In this document: positions 54,247 to 63,768 of the stretch, piece after piece
Numbering within the stretch: the first letter of the stretch is position 1
Layout: the number at the start of each line of letters is the position of its first letter
Source: Lachnospiraceae bacterium
Lineage (GTDB): Bacteria > Bacillota > Clostridia > Lachnospirales > Lachnospiraceae
Direction of reading: 5' to 3'
Length of the DNA: 64,000 nucleotides
NCBI GenBank assembly: GCA_016286555.1
Contig: JAEETA010000003.1
Location: 62,001 to 126,000 of the forward strand
The notes under the pieces: model-generated
Databases searched by the model: none
What the model was told of the DNA's origin: nothing
The model's input: only the letters and a program-made list of their open reading frames with translations
Program-made: the position numbers and the translations under genes

Positions 54247-54374
54247 CGTAGCGATGCGGCAAATTCGCCGTGAGAGCGTCATGAGGCTGCGCAGGTCGGC
54301 GCGGCGCGGCGCCCCTCAGGGGGAAGTCTGCCGCAAAACGTTTCATCCCGGCCATCGGCCGGATCGGAGGTACT

Positions 54375-54818
54375 ATGGAACAGACAAAAATGGTCAGCAC
54401 CATGCAGAAGGATATCATCATCCAGCGCCTGCGGGAGCGGGGGTGCAGGATCACCAAGCAGCGCCTGATGCTGCTGGACATCATCCTGGAGGAGGATTGC
54501 TCCAGCTGTAAGGAGATCTTCTACAAGGCGGCCAAGATCGACAATACAATAGGAACAGCCACGGTGTATCGCATGATCAACACCCTGGAAGAGGTGGGGG
54601 CCATCAGCCGCAAGAACATGTACCGTGTCGCTTGCGGTACGGAGTGCTGCGAGAAGGAAGCCTGCACCGTATATCTGAAGGACGGCGGTGTGCTGGATCT
54701 GAACGGAACGGTATGGAACCGTGTCATTCAGGAGGGGCTGCGTGCCTGTAAGCTGATCCGCCCGGATCAGAGGGTGGCCTCGGTGGAGGCCGGCACCTGC
54801 GAATGCAGCTGTAAATAA
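54375..54818 (+). CDS. Atypical Fur-family regulator, cysteine-rich and without histidine
   Basis: A 147-aa protein; GGAGG lies 5 bases before the ATG. The N-terminal winged helix is plainly Fur-like (RLRERGCRITKQRLMLLDIILEE; IGTATVYRMINTLEEVGAI). The C-terminal half lacks the usual HHDH and HxH metal sites: there is no histidine anywhere, but 11 cysteines, in ACGTECCEKEAC and GTCECSC among others. It may sense a thiophilic metal, Fe-S cluster or redox state. It is expressed from a strong promoter, divergent from nrdD. Confidence 0.82.
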   Translation: MEQTKMVSTMQKDIIIQRLRERGCRITKQRLMLLDIILEEDCSSCKEIFYKAAKIDNTIGTATVYRMINTLEEVGAISRKNMYRVACGTECCEKEACTVYLKDGGVLDLNGTVWNRVIQEGLRACKLIRPDQRVASVEAGTCECSCK

Positions 54819-54933
54819 CGGATCCCCTCCCCGGAGCGGACGACAGAGGGCAGAGATCCTACGGAGGTAGTGCTTTGAGTGCTCCGAAGTATCGGCCCCA
54901 CACCACAAAATCAACAACAGGAGATGAACCGAC

Positions 54934-55809
54934 ATGTTTCAGAAGATAGGAAGAAACGATCCCTGCTGGTGCGGCAGCGGAAAAAAGTACAAGACCTGCC
55001 ACGAGGCCTTCGATGCCAGGATCCGTAAGGAACAGATGGCCGGACACATCGTTCCCCGTCATGACATCATCAAGACCCCGGCCCAGATCGAGAAAATCAA
55101 GGAGAGCTGCAAGATCAACATCGCCATTCTGGACGAGATCGAGAAGCAGATCCATGAGGGCATGAGCACGGCGGAGATCGATGACATCGTCATGTCCATG
55201 AGCGAGGCGGCAGGCGCCATCCCTGCCCCCCTAAACTATGAGGGATACCCCTACAGCGTGTGCACATCGGTCAACGACCAGGTCTGCCACGGCTTCCCCT
55301 CCAAGGACGTGATCCTGAAGAGCGGAGATATCGTCAATGTGGACTGTTCCACCATTCTGAACGGGTATTTCTCCGATTCTTCCCGCATGTTCTGCATCGG
55401 CGAGGTCAGCGAGGAGAAGCAGCGCCTGGTACAGGTGACGAAGGAAGCCGTCTACGCGGGACTGGAGGCCGTAAAGCCCTGGGGCTACCTGGGAGATATG
55501 GGCCAGGCTGTCCATGACTACTGCTACGAGCGGGGCTACACCGTGGTCCGGGAGATCGGCGGTCACGGCGTGGGTCTGGAATTTCACGAGGATCCCTGGG
55601 TAGGGTACCATTCCAAGGCAGGCACCGAGATGCTGCTGGTGCCCGGCATGATCTTTACCATCGAGCCCATGGTAAATATGGGCAAGGTGGAGATCTACAC
55701 CGACAAGGAGAACGGCTGGGAGGTCTATACCAAGGATCATCAGCCCTCCGCCCAGTGGGAGATCATGGTGCTGGTGACTGAGGACGGACACGAAGTGCTG
55801 TGCTGGTAG
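54934..55809 (+). CDS. map: Methionine aminopeptidase type I with N-terminal SEC-C zinc motif
   Basis: A 291-aa enzyme that removes initiator methionine. The first 30 residues are a SEC-C-type zinc finger (RNDPCWCGSGKKYKTCH), likely for ribosome docking. The catalytic domain has DDIVMSMSEAAGAIPAPLNYEGYP, the metal ligands Asp in VNVDCSTILNGYFSDSSRMF, His in GLEFHEDP, and Glu in FTIEPM and VTEDGHEVL. This long form occurs alongside short ones in many Clostridia. It follows the Fur-like gene by 115 bases with no obvious promoter. Confidence 0.95.
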   Translation: MFQKIGRNDPCWCGSGKKYKTCHEAFDARIRKEQMAGHIVPRHDIIKTPAQIEKIKESCKINIAILDEIEKQIHEGMSTAEIDDIVMSMSEAAGAIPAPLNYEGYPYSVCTSVNDQVCHGFPSKDVILKSGDIVNVDCSTILNGYFSDSSRMFCIGEVSEEKQRLVQVTKEAVYAGLEAVKPWGYLGDMGQAVHDYCYERGYTVVREIGGHGVGLEFHEDPWVGYHSKAGTEMLLVPGMIFTIEPMVNMGKVEIYTDKENGWEVYTKDHQPSAQWEIMVLVTEDGHEVLCW

Positions 55810-55838
55810 GCGTGATGTCGAAAGCTTTCGCCTGAGAT

Positions 55839-55867
55839 TTGCTTTTCCGATGTCCAGGAATTACAAT
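55839..55867 (+). promoter_or_regulatory. Promoter of the membrane-protein cluster
   Basis: TTGCTT (55839-55844), 17 bases, TACAAT (55862-55867). The start point near 55874 favours translation from the ATG at 55921 rather than 55885. Confidence 0.6.
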
Positions 55868-55920
55868 GGAATTCTGGTGTAGGCATGGAAACGCGGAGGC
55901 TTTTGGAGGAAATACGGTCA

Positions 55921-57714
55921 ATGATTGCGCTCCTGCATGATTACGGATATAAAAAGATTCTTTTTTTATTCCTTGTTGCTGTCGGCGGTTGCATTTTTCT
56001 TTTCGCAAGCCGGAAGAAACTATGGGAACGGAGGTACTCGTTCCTGTTTCTTCTCGGTGTTGTGGCCGTTACAACCCTTCCCGCGTTAACGGGGAAGGGG
56101 CTGGCATACGGTCACGATCTGTTATTCCACATGAATCGTGTGGAATCCCTCACACAGGAATTGAGACTGGGGCATTTCCCCGCAAAGATCCCGTATTTGT
56201 GGATGGATGGGTACGGCTACCCCAGCTCGATTATGTACAACGATATACTTTTATACATTCCGGCGGTTTTGAGGTTGATTGGATTTGATCTCAAAACAGT
56301 TTTTTTGTGGTATATTCTTTTGATCAATGCGGGAACTGCCCTCAGTTCATGCGGGTGCTTTTCCAAAATATTCGCTTCGGAACGGATCGGACAGATTCTC
56401 AGTCTGGTCTATTGTATGTCCTCTTACCGGTTGGTAGACCTGTATACCAGAGCCGCTGTGGGAGAGTACAGTGCTTTTTGCTTTTTTCCGGTCATTGCTT
56501 TGGCGATGTGGGAACTGTTGTACGAGGAGAAGGTGGGCCTTCGGCAGGCGATTTTGTTGGCGTTGGGTGTGTCCGGGGTCCTCTCCGTGCATCTTCTCAG
56601 TCTGGTAAGCGTTGGCGTCGGCCTGATTGTTGTATTGCTGTTCCATATCAAGGTCGTGGGAAAGAAAAACTTTCTTTCCGTAATCTTCGGAGCGATGGGG
56701 ATTTTTGCCGCGTTGAACGCTTATTATCTGGTTCCCTTTGCAGATTATATATTGACTGTTCCTATGAAAATTACCGGGATGTCCTATAGTGGAACTCCCT
56801 TTGCTGATCAGGGATCCCGGGCCGGAGTTGATCAGATTTTCGGCGTATTCCGCTCTGTGATGCCGTTAAAGATCACGGACACACAACTTTCCCCCGGCTT
56901 GGTCCTGCTGTTAACCCTGGTCTTTGCATTGCTCCTGTTTGTTAAGGGGATGGGAAACAGAAGGATGCTTTTTCTGGGAGGGGTAAGCCTGTTTTTCCTG
57001 TTTCTTTCTTCCGGAATGTTTCCCTGGGAAGAACTGACCGACCTGTTTCCTTTTGTGCGCAATGTTGATGTGATACAATTCTCTTGGCGGCTGATGACCT
57101 TGCCTGTCGTGTTTTTGACACTTTTGCTGGGAGAGTGTCTGTCAGCCGGCTTTAAGGATAAGAATCCGAAGGACCGTATTTCAAAGTGCATCGTCGGCGG
57201 GATCGTTTTTCTGGAGTTGTTCACGGTGCCTTTCCTGTACACGGACCAAAACAACTATTGGGCGGCCTTCAGGGATCAATGGGATCTGAACCTGTCCTAT
57301 GTGGGAAAGGGAGAGTATCTGCGCCTGGGAAGCACTGTTCCGGAAGAAAAAGCGGATCCGATCTTTTATGACCTGGAGGGAAGTGTTCTGGGTTTTCATG
57401 GGACGTTCTGCCTGCTCTCCGTGCAAGACGCCGGGAAGGAAGCTTTTGTCCAGATTCCCGTATTTAATTATAAGGGATACATCGCCGAGAACGAAGTAAC
57501 CGGGGAGCGGTTAACGATTGTTGACGGCGATAACAATATGATCCGTGTGCTGATCCCGGAGAGATATTCGGGAAACGTGCTGGTTACGTTCCGGGAATTG
57601 TGGTATTGGCGCCTGGCGGAAACGGTTTCACTTTTGTCAGCATTGATCCTCATTATCGGCGGTACGATCTGTCTGCACGGAGCGCGGAGATGTCGAAAAA
57701 ATGCTGTAGCGTAA
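55921..57714 (+). CDS. Multi-pass membrane protein, PTPS-related/YfhO-like, paralogue 1
   Basis: A 597-aa protein with about 12 helices and an exported beta-rich tail (VQIPVFNYKGYIAENEVTGERL), followed by a last helix. The start at 55921 (GGAGG 11 bases upstream) aligns exactly with that of its paralogue at 59786 (MIALLHDYGYKK against MLVQLHAYGFKK); ATG 55885 is less likely. The long first loop GHFPAKIPYLWMDGYGYPSSIMYND is nearly identical in both. The family resembles the membrane domain called 6-pyruvoyl-tetrahydropterin synthase-related, which has no known link to pterins and resembles lipid-linked sugar transferases. The GC content looks lower than upstream genes. Confidence 0.75.
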   Translation: MIALLHDYGYKKILFLFLVAVGGCIFLFASRKKLWERRYSFLFLLGVVAVTTLPALTGKGLAYGHDLLFHMNRVESLTQELRLGHFPAKIPYLWMDGYGYPSSIMYNDILLYIPAVLRLIGFDLKTVFLWYILLINAGTALSSCGCFSKIFASERIGQILSLVYCMSSYRLVDLYTRAAVGEYSAFCFFPVIALAMWELLYEEKVGLRQAILLALGVSGVLSVHLLSLVSVGVGLIVVLLFHIKVVGKKNFLSVIFGAMGIFAALNAYYLVPFADYILTVPMKITGMSYSGTPFADQGSRAGVDQIFGVFRSVMPLKITDTQLSPGLVLLLTLVFALLLFVKGMGNRRMLFLGGVSLFFLFLSSGMFPWEELTDLFPFVRNVDVIQFSWRLMTLPVVFLTLLLGECLSAGFKDKNPKDRISKCIVGGIVFLELFTVPFLYTDQNNYWAAFRDQWDLNLSYVGKGEYLRLGSTVPEEKADPIFYDLEGSVLGFHGTFCLLSVQDAGKEAFVQIPVFNYKGYIAENEVTGERLTIVDGDNNMIRVLIPERYSGNVLVTFRELWYWRLAETVSLLSALILIIGGTICLHGARRCRKNAVA

Positions 57715-57728
57715 AAGGATAAGGTTAG

Positions 57729-59783
57729 ATGAAGGGAAAGAAAGATCGTTTTATTCGGGAGATAGACTGGAAATCGCTGTATTACGGTCCCGCGATTGTT
57801 GCGCTGATAACATTCCTGTTTTTTTTCTGGATGTACGGAGTTCGTATTTTGAATCCGCTCTATACCGACTGGATGATGTTGGGAGGAGATCTGACGCAGC
57901 ATTATCTCGGGTGGCAGGCCTTTGCAAATGAGACCTGGATGTTCCCTCTGGGAGGCTTGAGAACCCTTAGTGCCCCAATGACAACGTCTGTTATTTTTAC
58001 GGACAGCATCCCGCTTATGGCGATTCCATGCAAACTGATTGCGCATTTGATCAAGGTGCCATTTCAGTATTTTGGGCTCTGGGGATTGCTCTGCTATGAG
58101 GCCCAGGCGCTGATCGCCTACCGAATCCTGTCTTACTATACAGAGAATCGTGTAAACGCCGTTCTTGGAGGATTGCTTTCTCTCCTGAATCCTTACTATC
58201 TGACTTATATGTTTCGACATACGGCTCTTTCCAGCCATTTTATCCTGCTTTTGGCGTTGGAACTGTGTCTGACTCCTAAAAAATTCGAGGAGAAACGGCG
58301 TTTTTTGATGCGCTGTGCTTTATTGGGGCTGATTGCATCCGCAGTGCATATTTATCTTCTTTTGATGGTCGGCATCATTCTGGCTGCCTATTGCTTTGCG
58401 GATTTTGTGGTGCATCGGCGCTTTTGGCGAAACGCCATCGGTATGGGAGGATTCCTGGGGACTTCCCTCCTGACGGTCTACATGCTCGGTGGATTCCTGC
58501 AGCAGAGTGATACCTACGAAGGGGGCGGCCTCGGGTATTACAGTTTTAATTTGAATGGCTTTTGGAACCCCTGGGGATGGTCTCGGATCCTTCCGGAGCT
58601 CCCCAGAGTTTATCCGAAACAGGGTGTAGCATATTTGGGCATGGGTGTGTTCTTACTGCTTTTGGTAGCCTGCGTCGGTTTTTTCGTACGGCGCAGGAAG
58701 AAGGCCATCCGTAAGTGCCTGGTCTCCGTAATTTCTCTGGTGCTCACCTTCCTGGTCAGCCTGGGATTTGCCGTAACTTATCAGATTACCTACGGAGACC
58801 GGATTCTTCGAACTTTTTCTGTTCCCAAGAGAATCGAGGAATTGTGGGGAATCTTCCGCGTTACGAGCAGAGTTGCGCAGGTATGCGTATATGCGCTGAT
58901 GTTGAGCGCACTAATCATGGTGTTGCGCTCGCTCTCTCCCAAAATTGTGACCGCCGTGGTTTTCGCTGTGCTGTGTCTCCAGGCTTTTGATCTCAGCGAA
59001 GGTCTCCTCTCTGCCAGAAAAGGCGAGACGTTTGGCAACGTGACATATGAAAATACCCTCTCTGAGTTGGAGGTCATGCAGGTCCTGGCGGAGTGCCCGG
59101 AATACAGACGCCTGGTACTGGCATCGGATCTTGGCATGGGAACTCCCACCTATGATCCGGATACCCTCTACATGTTGGCAGATTGGACCATTAAGAACGG
59201 GAAGACCCAGAGTAACTTTTATTTTGCAAGACTCCTGGGAGCGGAAATGGCATACAAGACTCAGGAAATGTTGGAAGCCGGCGATTCGACCGATGTGTTT
59301 GTGTTCTTTCCCGGCAATTACTTTTTGGCCAAAGACAGGCCCTTCCACTTTTACCTGGCGGGAGACCTGTTGATCGGTACGAGAGATCCCCTGGAAGGGG
59401 TGGATGAGATTCCTCTGAAGATCACGGAATTTAACCTGATGCCCGCCGCCGGCGAATACCTGGATCTGGCGGAGGACGATGAGAGTGGCCGGTTGATTCA
59501 TTATGGCGGCACCAGCTATGGACCGTATATTGAACTGCCTGCCGCAACTTATGAGGTGGATGTGTTTGGCAATCTCATCGCAAATGCCAGCATTTCTTTC
59601 ACGGCGGATCGGGGGCAAACGGAAATTACGGATCAAAGTGAGATCATCGCGGCCTATCGGGTATTTCATAGGTTTGTGCTGATGGAGCCCGTCGAGGATT
59701 TTGAAATGGTGGTGCGAAATCAACAAACTGTCGATTGTAAACTGGAATACGTGACTCTCTATCGACTGGATGGACTGGAGTAG
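57729..59783 (+). CDS. Multi-pass membrane protein, DUF6311-like
   Basis: A 684-aa protein with about 11 helices in the first 430 residues and a long exported tail. The first external loop (MMLGGDLTQHYLGWQAFANETWMFPLGGL, then SVIFTDSIPLMAIPCKL) resembles DUF6311 proteins and GT-C enzymes with an acidic pair in that loop. The tail has ADWTIKNGKTQSNFYFARLLGAEM and IELPAATYEVDVFGNLI, beta-rich. It sits between two paralogues, 14 bases after the first and 2 bases before the second, so all are one transcription unit. Probably surface glycan or lipid-linked sugar metabolism. Confidence 0.7.
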   Translation: MKGKKDRFIREIDWKSLYYGPAIVALITFLFFFWMYGVRILNPLYTDWMMLGGDLTQHYLGWQAFANETWMFPLGGLRTLSAPMTTSVIFTDSIPLMAIPCKLIAHLIKVPFQYFGLWGLLCYEAQALIAYRILSYYTENRVNAVLGGLLSLLNPYYLTYMFRHTALSSHFILLLALELCLTPKKFEEKRRFLMRCALLGLIASAVHIYLLLMVGIILAAYCFADFVVHRRFWRNAIGMGGFLGTSLLTVYMLGGFLQQSDTYEGGGLGYYSFNLNGFWNPWGWSRILPELPRVYPKQGVAYLGMGVFLLLLVACVGFFVRRRKKAIRKCLVSVISLVLTFLVSLGFAVTYQITYGDRILRTFSVPKRIEELWGIFRVTSRVAQVCVYALMLSALIMVLRSLSPKIVTAVVFAVLCLQAFDLSEGLLSARKGETFGNVTYENTLSELEVMQVLAECPEYRRLVLASDLGMGTPTYDPDTLYMLADWTIKNGKTQSNFYFARLLGAEMAYKTQEMLEAGDSTDVFVFFPGNYFLAKDRPFHFYLAGDLLIGTRDPLEGVDEIPLKITEFNLMPAAGEYLDLAEDDESGRLIHYGGTSYGPYIELPAATYEVDVFGNLIANASISFTADRGQTEITDQSEIIAAYRVFHRFVLMEPVEDFEMVVRNQQTVDCKLEYVTLYRLDGLE

Positions 59784-59785
59784 AT

Positions 59786-61606
59786 ATGCTTGTTCAGTTG
59801 CATGCTTACGGATTCAAAAAGTTTTTCTTTATAGTACTCAGTGTCATTGCTTTTTGTGGATGTGTCTTTTGCTGCAGAAAAAAAATCTGGGAAAACAGGA
59901 AGATTCTCTGTGGGCTTTTGGGTGTGATGTTTCTTACGTTGCTTCCGGAATTTTTGGGCATCGGCGTGGTCGCGGGAAATGATCTGGTGTTCCATCACAT
60001 TCGCCTGGAGGCGCTTGCGCAGGAGTTGAAGTTGGGGCATTTTCCTGCCAGGATCCCGTATCTGTGGATGGACGGGTATGGGTATCCTAGCTCCATCATG
60101 TACAATGATATCCTCCTCTATTTTCCGGCTATACTGCGATTGATTGGATTTGAACTGACGACAGCCTATCTGTGGTACGTGGTCCTGATCAATGGGGCTA
60201 CGGTGATCAGTTCTTATCTGTGCTTTTCAAGGATTTTTTCTTCCAAATCCATCGGGTTTATCCTTTGTGTGGTATATAGCCTGGTGCCTTATCGACTTCT
60301 GGATATCTATACCAGAGCTGCGGTGGGAGAGTACAGTGCCTTTTGTTTTTTTCCGATCATTGCTCTGGCAATCTGGGAACTGCTCTACGAAGAGAAGATC
60401 GGACTGAGACAGTCCCTCTTGCTGGCCTTGGGAATGACGGGGGTGTTCTCGGTTCATATTCTCAGCGTGATCGTTGTCGGGATCGGGCTGTTCCTTGTAT
60501 TGCTGTTCGGGATCAAGGTGGTGAGAAAAAAGCGTTTTTTTCCTGTGGTTTTCGGCGCTGTCGGGATCTTTGCCGCATGGAATGCCTATTTTCTGGTTCC
60601 ATTCCTGGACTATACTCTGACGGTTCCGATGTGGATCACGGGTAAATCCTACGGGGTTCCCTTTTCGGAGTCGGAGAGAAATGCGACTGTAAAGCAGATC
60701 TTTGATTATTTCGGCTCACTTATGAATGAGGCAGTGGCGGATTCTCCCATCACGCCGGGATTGTCCCTTTCCCTTTCCGTTTTGTTTATGTTGCTCCTGT
60801 TTGTCAAAAATAAAGGCAATCGAAGAATGCTGTTTTTGGGAGGAAGCAGCATCATGGTGCTGTTTTTGATATCCGAGCATTGTCCCTGGGATCGGATAGT
60901 CACGATCCTTCCTTTCCTGAAGGTGCTGGGGGTGATACAATTTTCCTGGCGGCTGATGATCCTTCCGGTGGTATTTCTCACTTTATTGCTGGGAGAATGT
61001 CTGTCAGTCATGCTGGAGATTGAGGCACTAAAGCCGGTGGTGAGGACCGGGATTTATGTAGGGATTCTTTTGACGGCCCTGGTGGTGCTTCCTTTTCAAT
61101 ATGTGGGAAGCAGTGGGCAACGTGCCGTTTTTCGGGACCAATGGGATCTGGATCTGTATTTTGTTGGCTCCGGTGAATACATGAAGCAAGGGAGCTACAT
61201 CCCGCAGGAAACCGCGACTCCGGTTTTTCACGATATGACGGGGGAAGTGCTGGGATGCAGAGGGACGACATACCTGATCTCCGTGGAAGAGGCGGGGAAA
61301 GAGGCATTCGTGCAGATCCCTGTATTTAATTACAAAGGATATGTTGCGAGACAGGAAGCTACCGGAGAAAAAATGCCGGTCACGGACGGTGAGAACAACC
61401 TGGTGAAGGTACTTGTCCCCGAGGGTAGCTCCGGCAATATATTGATCGGCTTTCAGGAGCCATGGTACTGGCGGCTGGCGGAGGGCATCTCGCTTCTGTC
61501 AGTGATCTGCACCGCTCTCACGGCGGCATGCTTCCGGAAGGGTATGAAGGCAAGCACCGGCCTTTCCGTGGAAAAAAAGAGAAGGAATAACCCAAATGAA
61601 AATTGA
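59786..61606 (+). CDS. Multi-pass membrane protein, PTPS-related/YfhO-like, paralogue 2
   Basis: A 606-aa protein; GGAG lies 6 bases before the ATG. It is a clear duplicate of the gene at 55921. The external loop GHFPARIPYLWMDGYGYPSSIMYND, the RAAVGEYSAFCFFPIIALAIWELLYEEKIGLRQ helix pair and the tail VQIPVFNYKGYVARQEATGEKMPV all match closely. Divergence is spread over the length, so it is not a very recent copy. The last bases overlap the next gene by 11 bases. Confidence 0.75.
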   Translation: MLVQLHAYGFKKFFFIVLSVIAFCGCVFCCRKKIWENRKILCGLLGVMFLTLLPEFLGIGVVAGNDLVFHHIRLEALAQELKLGHFPARIPYLWMDGYGYPSSIMYNDILLYFPAILRLIGFELTTAYLWYVVLINGATVISSYLCFSRIFSSKSIGFILCVVYSLVPYRLLDIYTRAAVGEYSAFCFFPIIALAIWELLYEEKIGLRQSLLLALGMTGVFSVHILSVIVVGIGLFLVLLFGIKVVRKKRFFPVVFGAVGIFAAWNAYFLVPFLDYTLTVPMWITGKSYGVPFSESERNATVKQIFDYFGSLMNEAVADSPITPGLSLSLSVLFMLLLFVKNKGNRRMLFLGGSSIMVLFLISEHCPWDRIVTILPFLKVLGVIQFSWRLMILPVVFLTLLLGECLSVMLEIEALKPVVRTGIYVGILLTALVVLPFQYVGSSGQRAVFRDQWDLDLYFVGSGEYMKQGSYIPQETATPVFHDMTGEVLGCRGTTYLISVEEAGKEAFVQIPVFNYKGYVARQEATGEKMPVTDGENNLVKVLVPEGSSGNILIGFQEPWYWRLAEGISLLSVICTALTAACFRKGMKASTGLSVEKKRRNNPNEN

Positions 61607-63389
61607 CGGGAAACGTGATCTCCTAACAAAAAAAGGGTGCAGCGCCGCTGTTTTGGCGGCGTTATTTCTGCTTGGCACGGTTGTTCGCTTTCTGATTGCC
61701 GATTTTGATCGGACAATGTTTACCTATCAGGATGAACTGCGATACTACGCCCTGGCGCGGAGCATTTTTCTGGGGGAAGGAGTGGCTTATCATGGTGCGA
61801 CTCTGACGTTTCAAAAGTTGGGCTATACGCTTTTCCTGGTCCCCTTTTTTCGAATCACCGATGTGACCCTGCGCTTGAAATGGATTGCTTTGTTCAACAG
61901 CGCATTGTTTTGCACCGGGATTTTCCCGTTGTACGGGATTGCGCGGAAGCTGGGACTGGGAGACGGTTACTGTTTTCTGGGAATGATTCTGTTCCTGATT
62001 TGGCCGGATGGTTCTTACAGTGCGACGTTCCTGTCGGAATCTTTGTATTTCCTTTTGCTGCTTTGCTTTGTGCTACTCTGGCTTTGCAATCTTGCGGAGC
62101 GGAGCGCATGGAGAGCCGTTGGCTTGGGGTTTCTCTGCTATTACGGGTATTTCACGAAAGAAGTGTTTCTGATCCCTTTTCTTTGCGTGCTTCTTTATGA
62201 AGTGTATGCCGCTGTATTTCCCGGGAAATTGCGGAATATGGGGATGAGGAACACAGCGCTTTTTGCGATGATATTTGTGGGTACGCATTTGCTGGTCAAG
62301 TCGATCTTCTTCAGTGGTTACGGGAACTCCTATGATCAGATGAGTCTGAGTGCCATTGGATCACCGGCGTCTTTCGCTTATATGGTCTACGCTTTTTTCT
62401 ATTATCTGGCGGCGATCCTGACGGCACTGCTGGTGATCCCGGTCGTATGCACTCTTGTATTGGGAGAAAGAGAGACCGGACCTGTAAAGAGTCTGACGTT
62501 CTTTGTCGGGGCCTTTAGCATTGTCTGCGCAGCGACGGTTGCCTACACAATCTCCGTACGGGAAGATCTTGGCAGAATGGTTCCCAGAGTTCATATGCGA
62601 TATATCGGGCCGATTCTGCTCCTTTATCTGTTGCTGTTCCTGCGGATTTTGGAGAAGGGTGATCTGCAAAACACAGACCGGAAGCCTTTGCTGAAGCAGC
62701 TTCTTCTGATTGCATCGGTCTATGCGATTGGCATTTTCCGCGGTGTTACCAGAGGAAGTTCGATCGATCAGTACATCCTGGAATGGTATGCAATCCTGGC
62801 GATCAACCTTCCGCGGGCGCTGTTCGGAGGGAGTCTGCCCAATGTATGGATCGCATTGGCCCTCAACCTTGTCCTGGGGATCGCTGTCTGGATCTTTTAT
62901 CGTCTGTCCACGGGAGAAAAACCAGCTGTGGCGCGAAAATTATATATTTCTGCGATCGTCCTGGTTTGCCTGGTCGGAAACATTGCGGCCAGGAGCATCT
63001 ACCAGCATGCGATGGCCATTTCCGGGGAAGAGGTTGCGGAACTGCAGGGCGTACAGAGCTTTCTGGAACAGCTCCCGAAGGGGACTGTGGTCGCCTATTA
63101 TACGAATCCGGAAGAGATCACACTGCAGGTAAAGAAATTTGATACGTACATCGATCACAAGGGAATCCAATTCCGATCCGATCGATCCTTGAAAGTGGAC
63201 GGAGAATGGCTGATGACAGGGACGGGAGCAGAGCCGGTGACCGGGGAGGCGCTGGATCTGAACGAGGTTCCGGAATACGTTATCCTGGAAAAGGATGCTG
63301 CGACTTATGGAATCGCTGATGAGTTGCTCCCGGTAGACCTGGAAGGAACCCCGCAGAAGAATTATTTTCTGTATCATGTCGTTCCGTAA
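61596..63389 (+). CDS. GT39-like membrane glycosyltransferase
   Basis: A 597-aa protein with about 11 helices. The N-terminal loop FDRTMFTYQDELRYYALARSIFLGEGVAYHG has the Asp-Glu pair typical of ArnT/PMT-type GT-C enzymes, which move sugars from polyprenyl phosphate to acceptors on the outer face. The exported tail (about 470-597) includes KGTVVAYYTNPEEITLQVKKFDTYIDHKG. It overlaps the upstream gene by 11 bases and closes the cluster. Acceptor unknown; teichoic-acid-like polymer or surface glycan decoration is plausible. Confidence 0.8.
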   Translation: MKIDGKRDLLTKKGCSAAVLAALFLLGTVVRFLIADFDRTMFTYQDELRYYALARSIFLGEGVAYHGATLTFQKLGYTLFLVPFFRITDVTLRLKWIALFNSALFCTGIFPLYGIARKLGLGDGYCFLGMILFLIWPDGSYSATFLSESLYFLLLLCFVLLWLCNLAERSAWRAVGLGFLCYYGYFTKEVFLIPFLCVLLYEVYAAVFPGKLRNMGMRNTALFAMIFVGTHLLVKSIFFSGYGNSYDQMSLSAIGSPASFAYMVYAFFYYLAAILTALLVIPVVCTLVLGERETGPVKSLTFFVGAFSIVCAATVAYTISVREDLGRMVPRVHMRYIGPILLLYLLLFLRILEKGDLQNTDRKPLLKQLLLIASVYAIGIFRGVTRGSSIDQYILEWYAILAINLPRALFGGSLPNVWIALALNLVLGIAVWIFYRLSTGEKPAVARKLYISAIVLVCLVGNIAARSIYQHAMAISGEEVAELQGVQSFLEQLPKGTVVAYYTNPEEITLQVKKFDTYIDHKGIQFRSDRSLKVDGEWLMTGTGAEPVTGEALDLNEVPEYVILEKDAATYGIADELLPVDLEGTPQKNYFLYHVVP

Positions 63390-63415
63390 ACGGTGGTTGT
63401 GAAGGAATTGGGAGT

Positions 63416-63685
63416 TCAATGCTCCTCCGGGATCACCCACACCCCCTCCTGCTGATAGTAGGAGAGCAGCAGCGGGATCAGTTGCTTTCCCCGCTGCACC
63501 TGGCAGGAGAAGACCATCACATGGGCGAAGGAGGACTTCACCCAGTAGGTGTCCACCTTCAGCGGCGTCCCCTCCATGCGTACATAGAGCGGCGCCACAT
63601 GCCCCTGGGAATCGAAGGAGGCGATGACGGGCACCGGTGTCACGGGCTTGTAATCAAAGGATGTATAGGATGGGAAACCGGCCAT
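63416..63685 (-). CDS. Small hypothetical protein, 89 aa
   Basis: AAGGAGG lies 5 bases before the ATG at 63685, so it is very likely translated. The product is soluble and beta-rich (MAGFPSYTSFDYKPVTPVPVIASFDSQGHVAPLYVRM; FSCQVQRGKQLIPLLLSYYQQEGVWVIPEEH) with no signal or cysteine pair. It is oriented against the glycosyltransferase cluster, and the cluster's apparent terminator lies on its far side. I do not recognise a family. Confidence 0.7.
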   Translation of the reverse strand: MAGFPSYTSFDYKPVTPVPVIASFDSQGHVAPLYVRMEGTPLKVDTYWVKSSFAHVMVFSCQVQRGKQLIPLLLSYYQQEGVWVIPEEH

Positions 63686-63719
63686 GGTACCTCCTTTCCG
63701 CGGATTTTACGATCAGACG

Positions 63720-63743
63720 GTCCCTTTATGGGACAGTTTTTTT
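63720..63743 (+). terminator. Plus-strand terminator beyond the small minus-strand gene
   Basis: GTCCC (63720-63724) and GGGAC (63730-63734) flank TTTAT and are followed by AG and seven T. No plus-strand gene lies just before it; the nearest ends at 63389, with the minus-strand 89-aa gene between. Confidence 0.6.
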
Positions 63744-63768
63744 CAGCACACCGATCTCTCGTACACCT

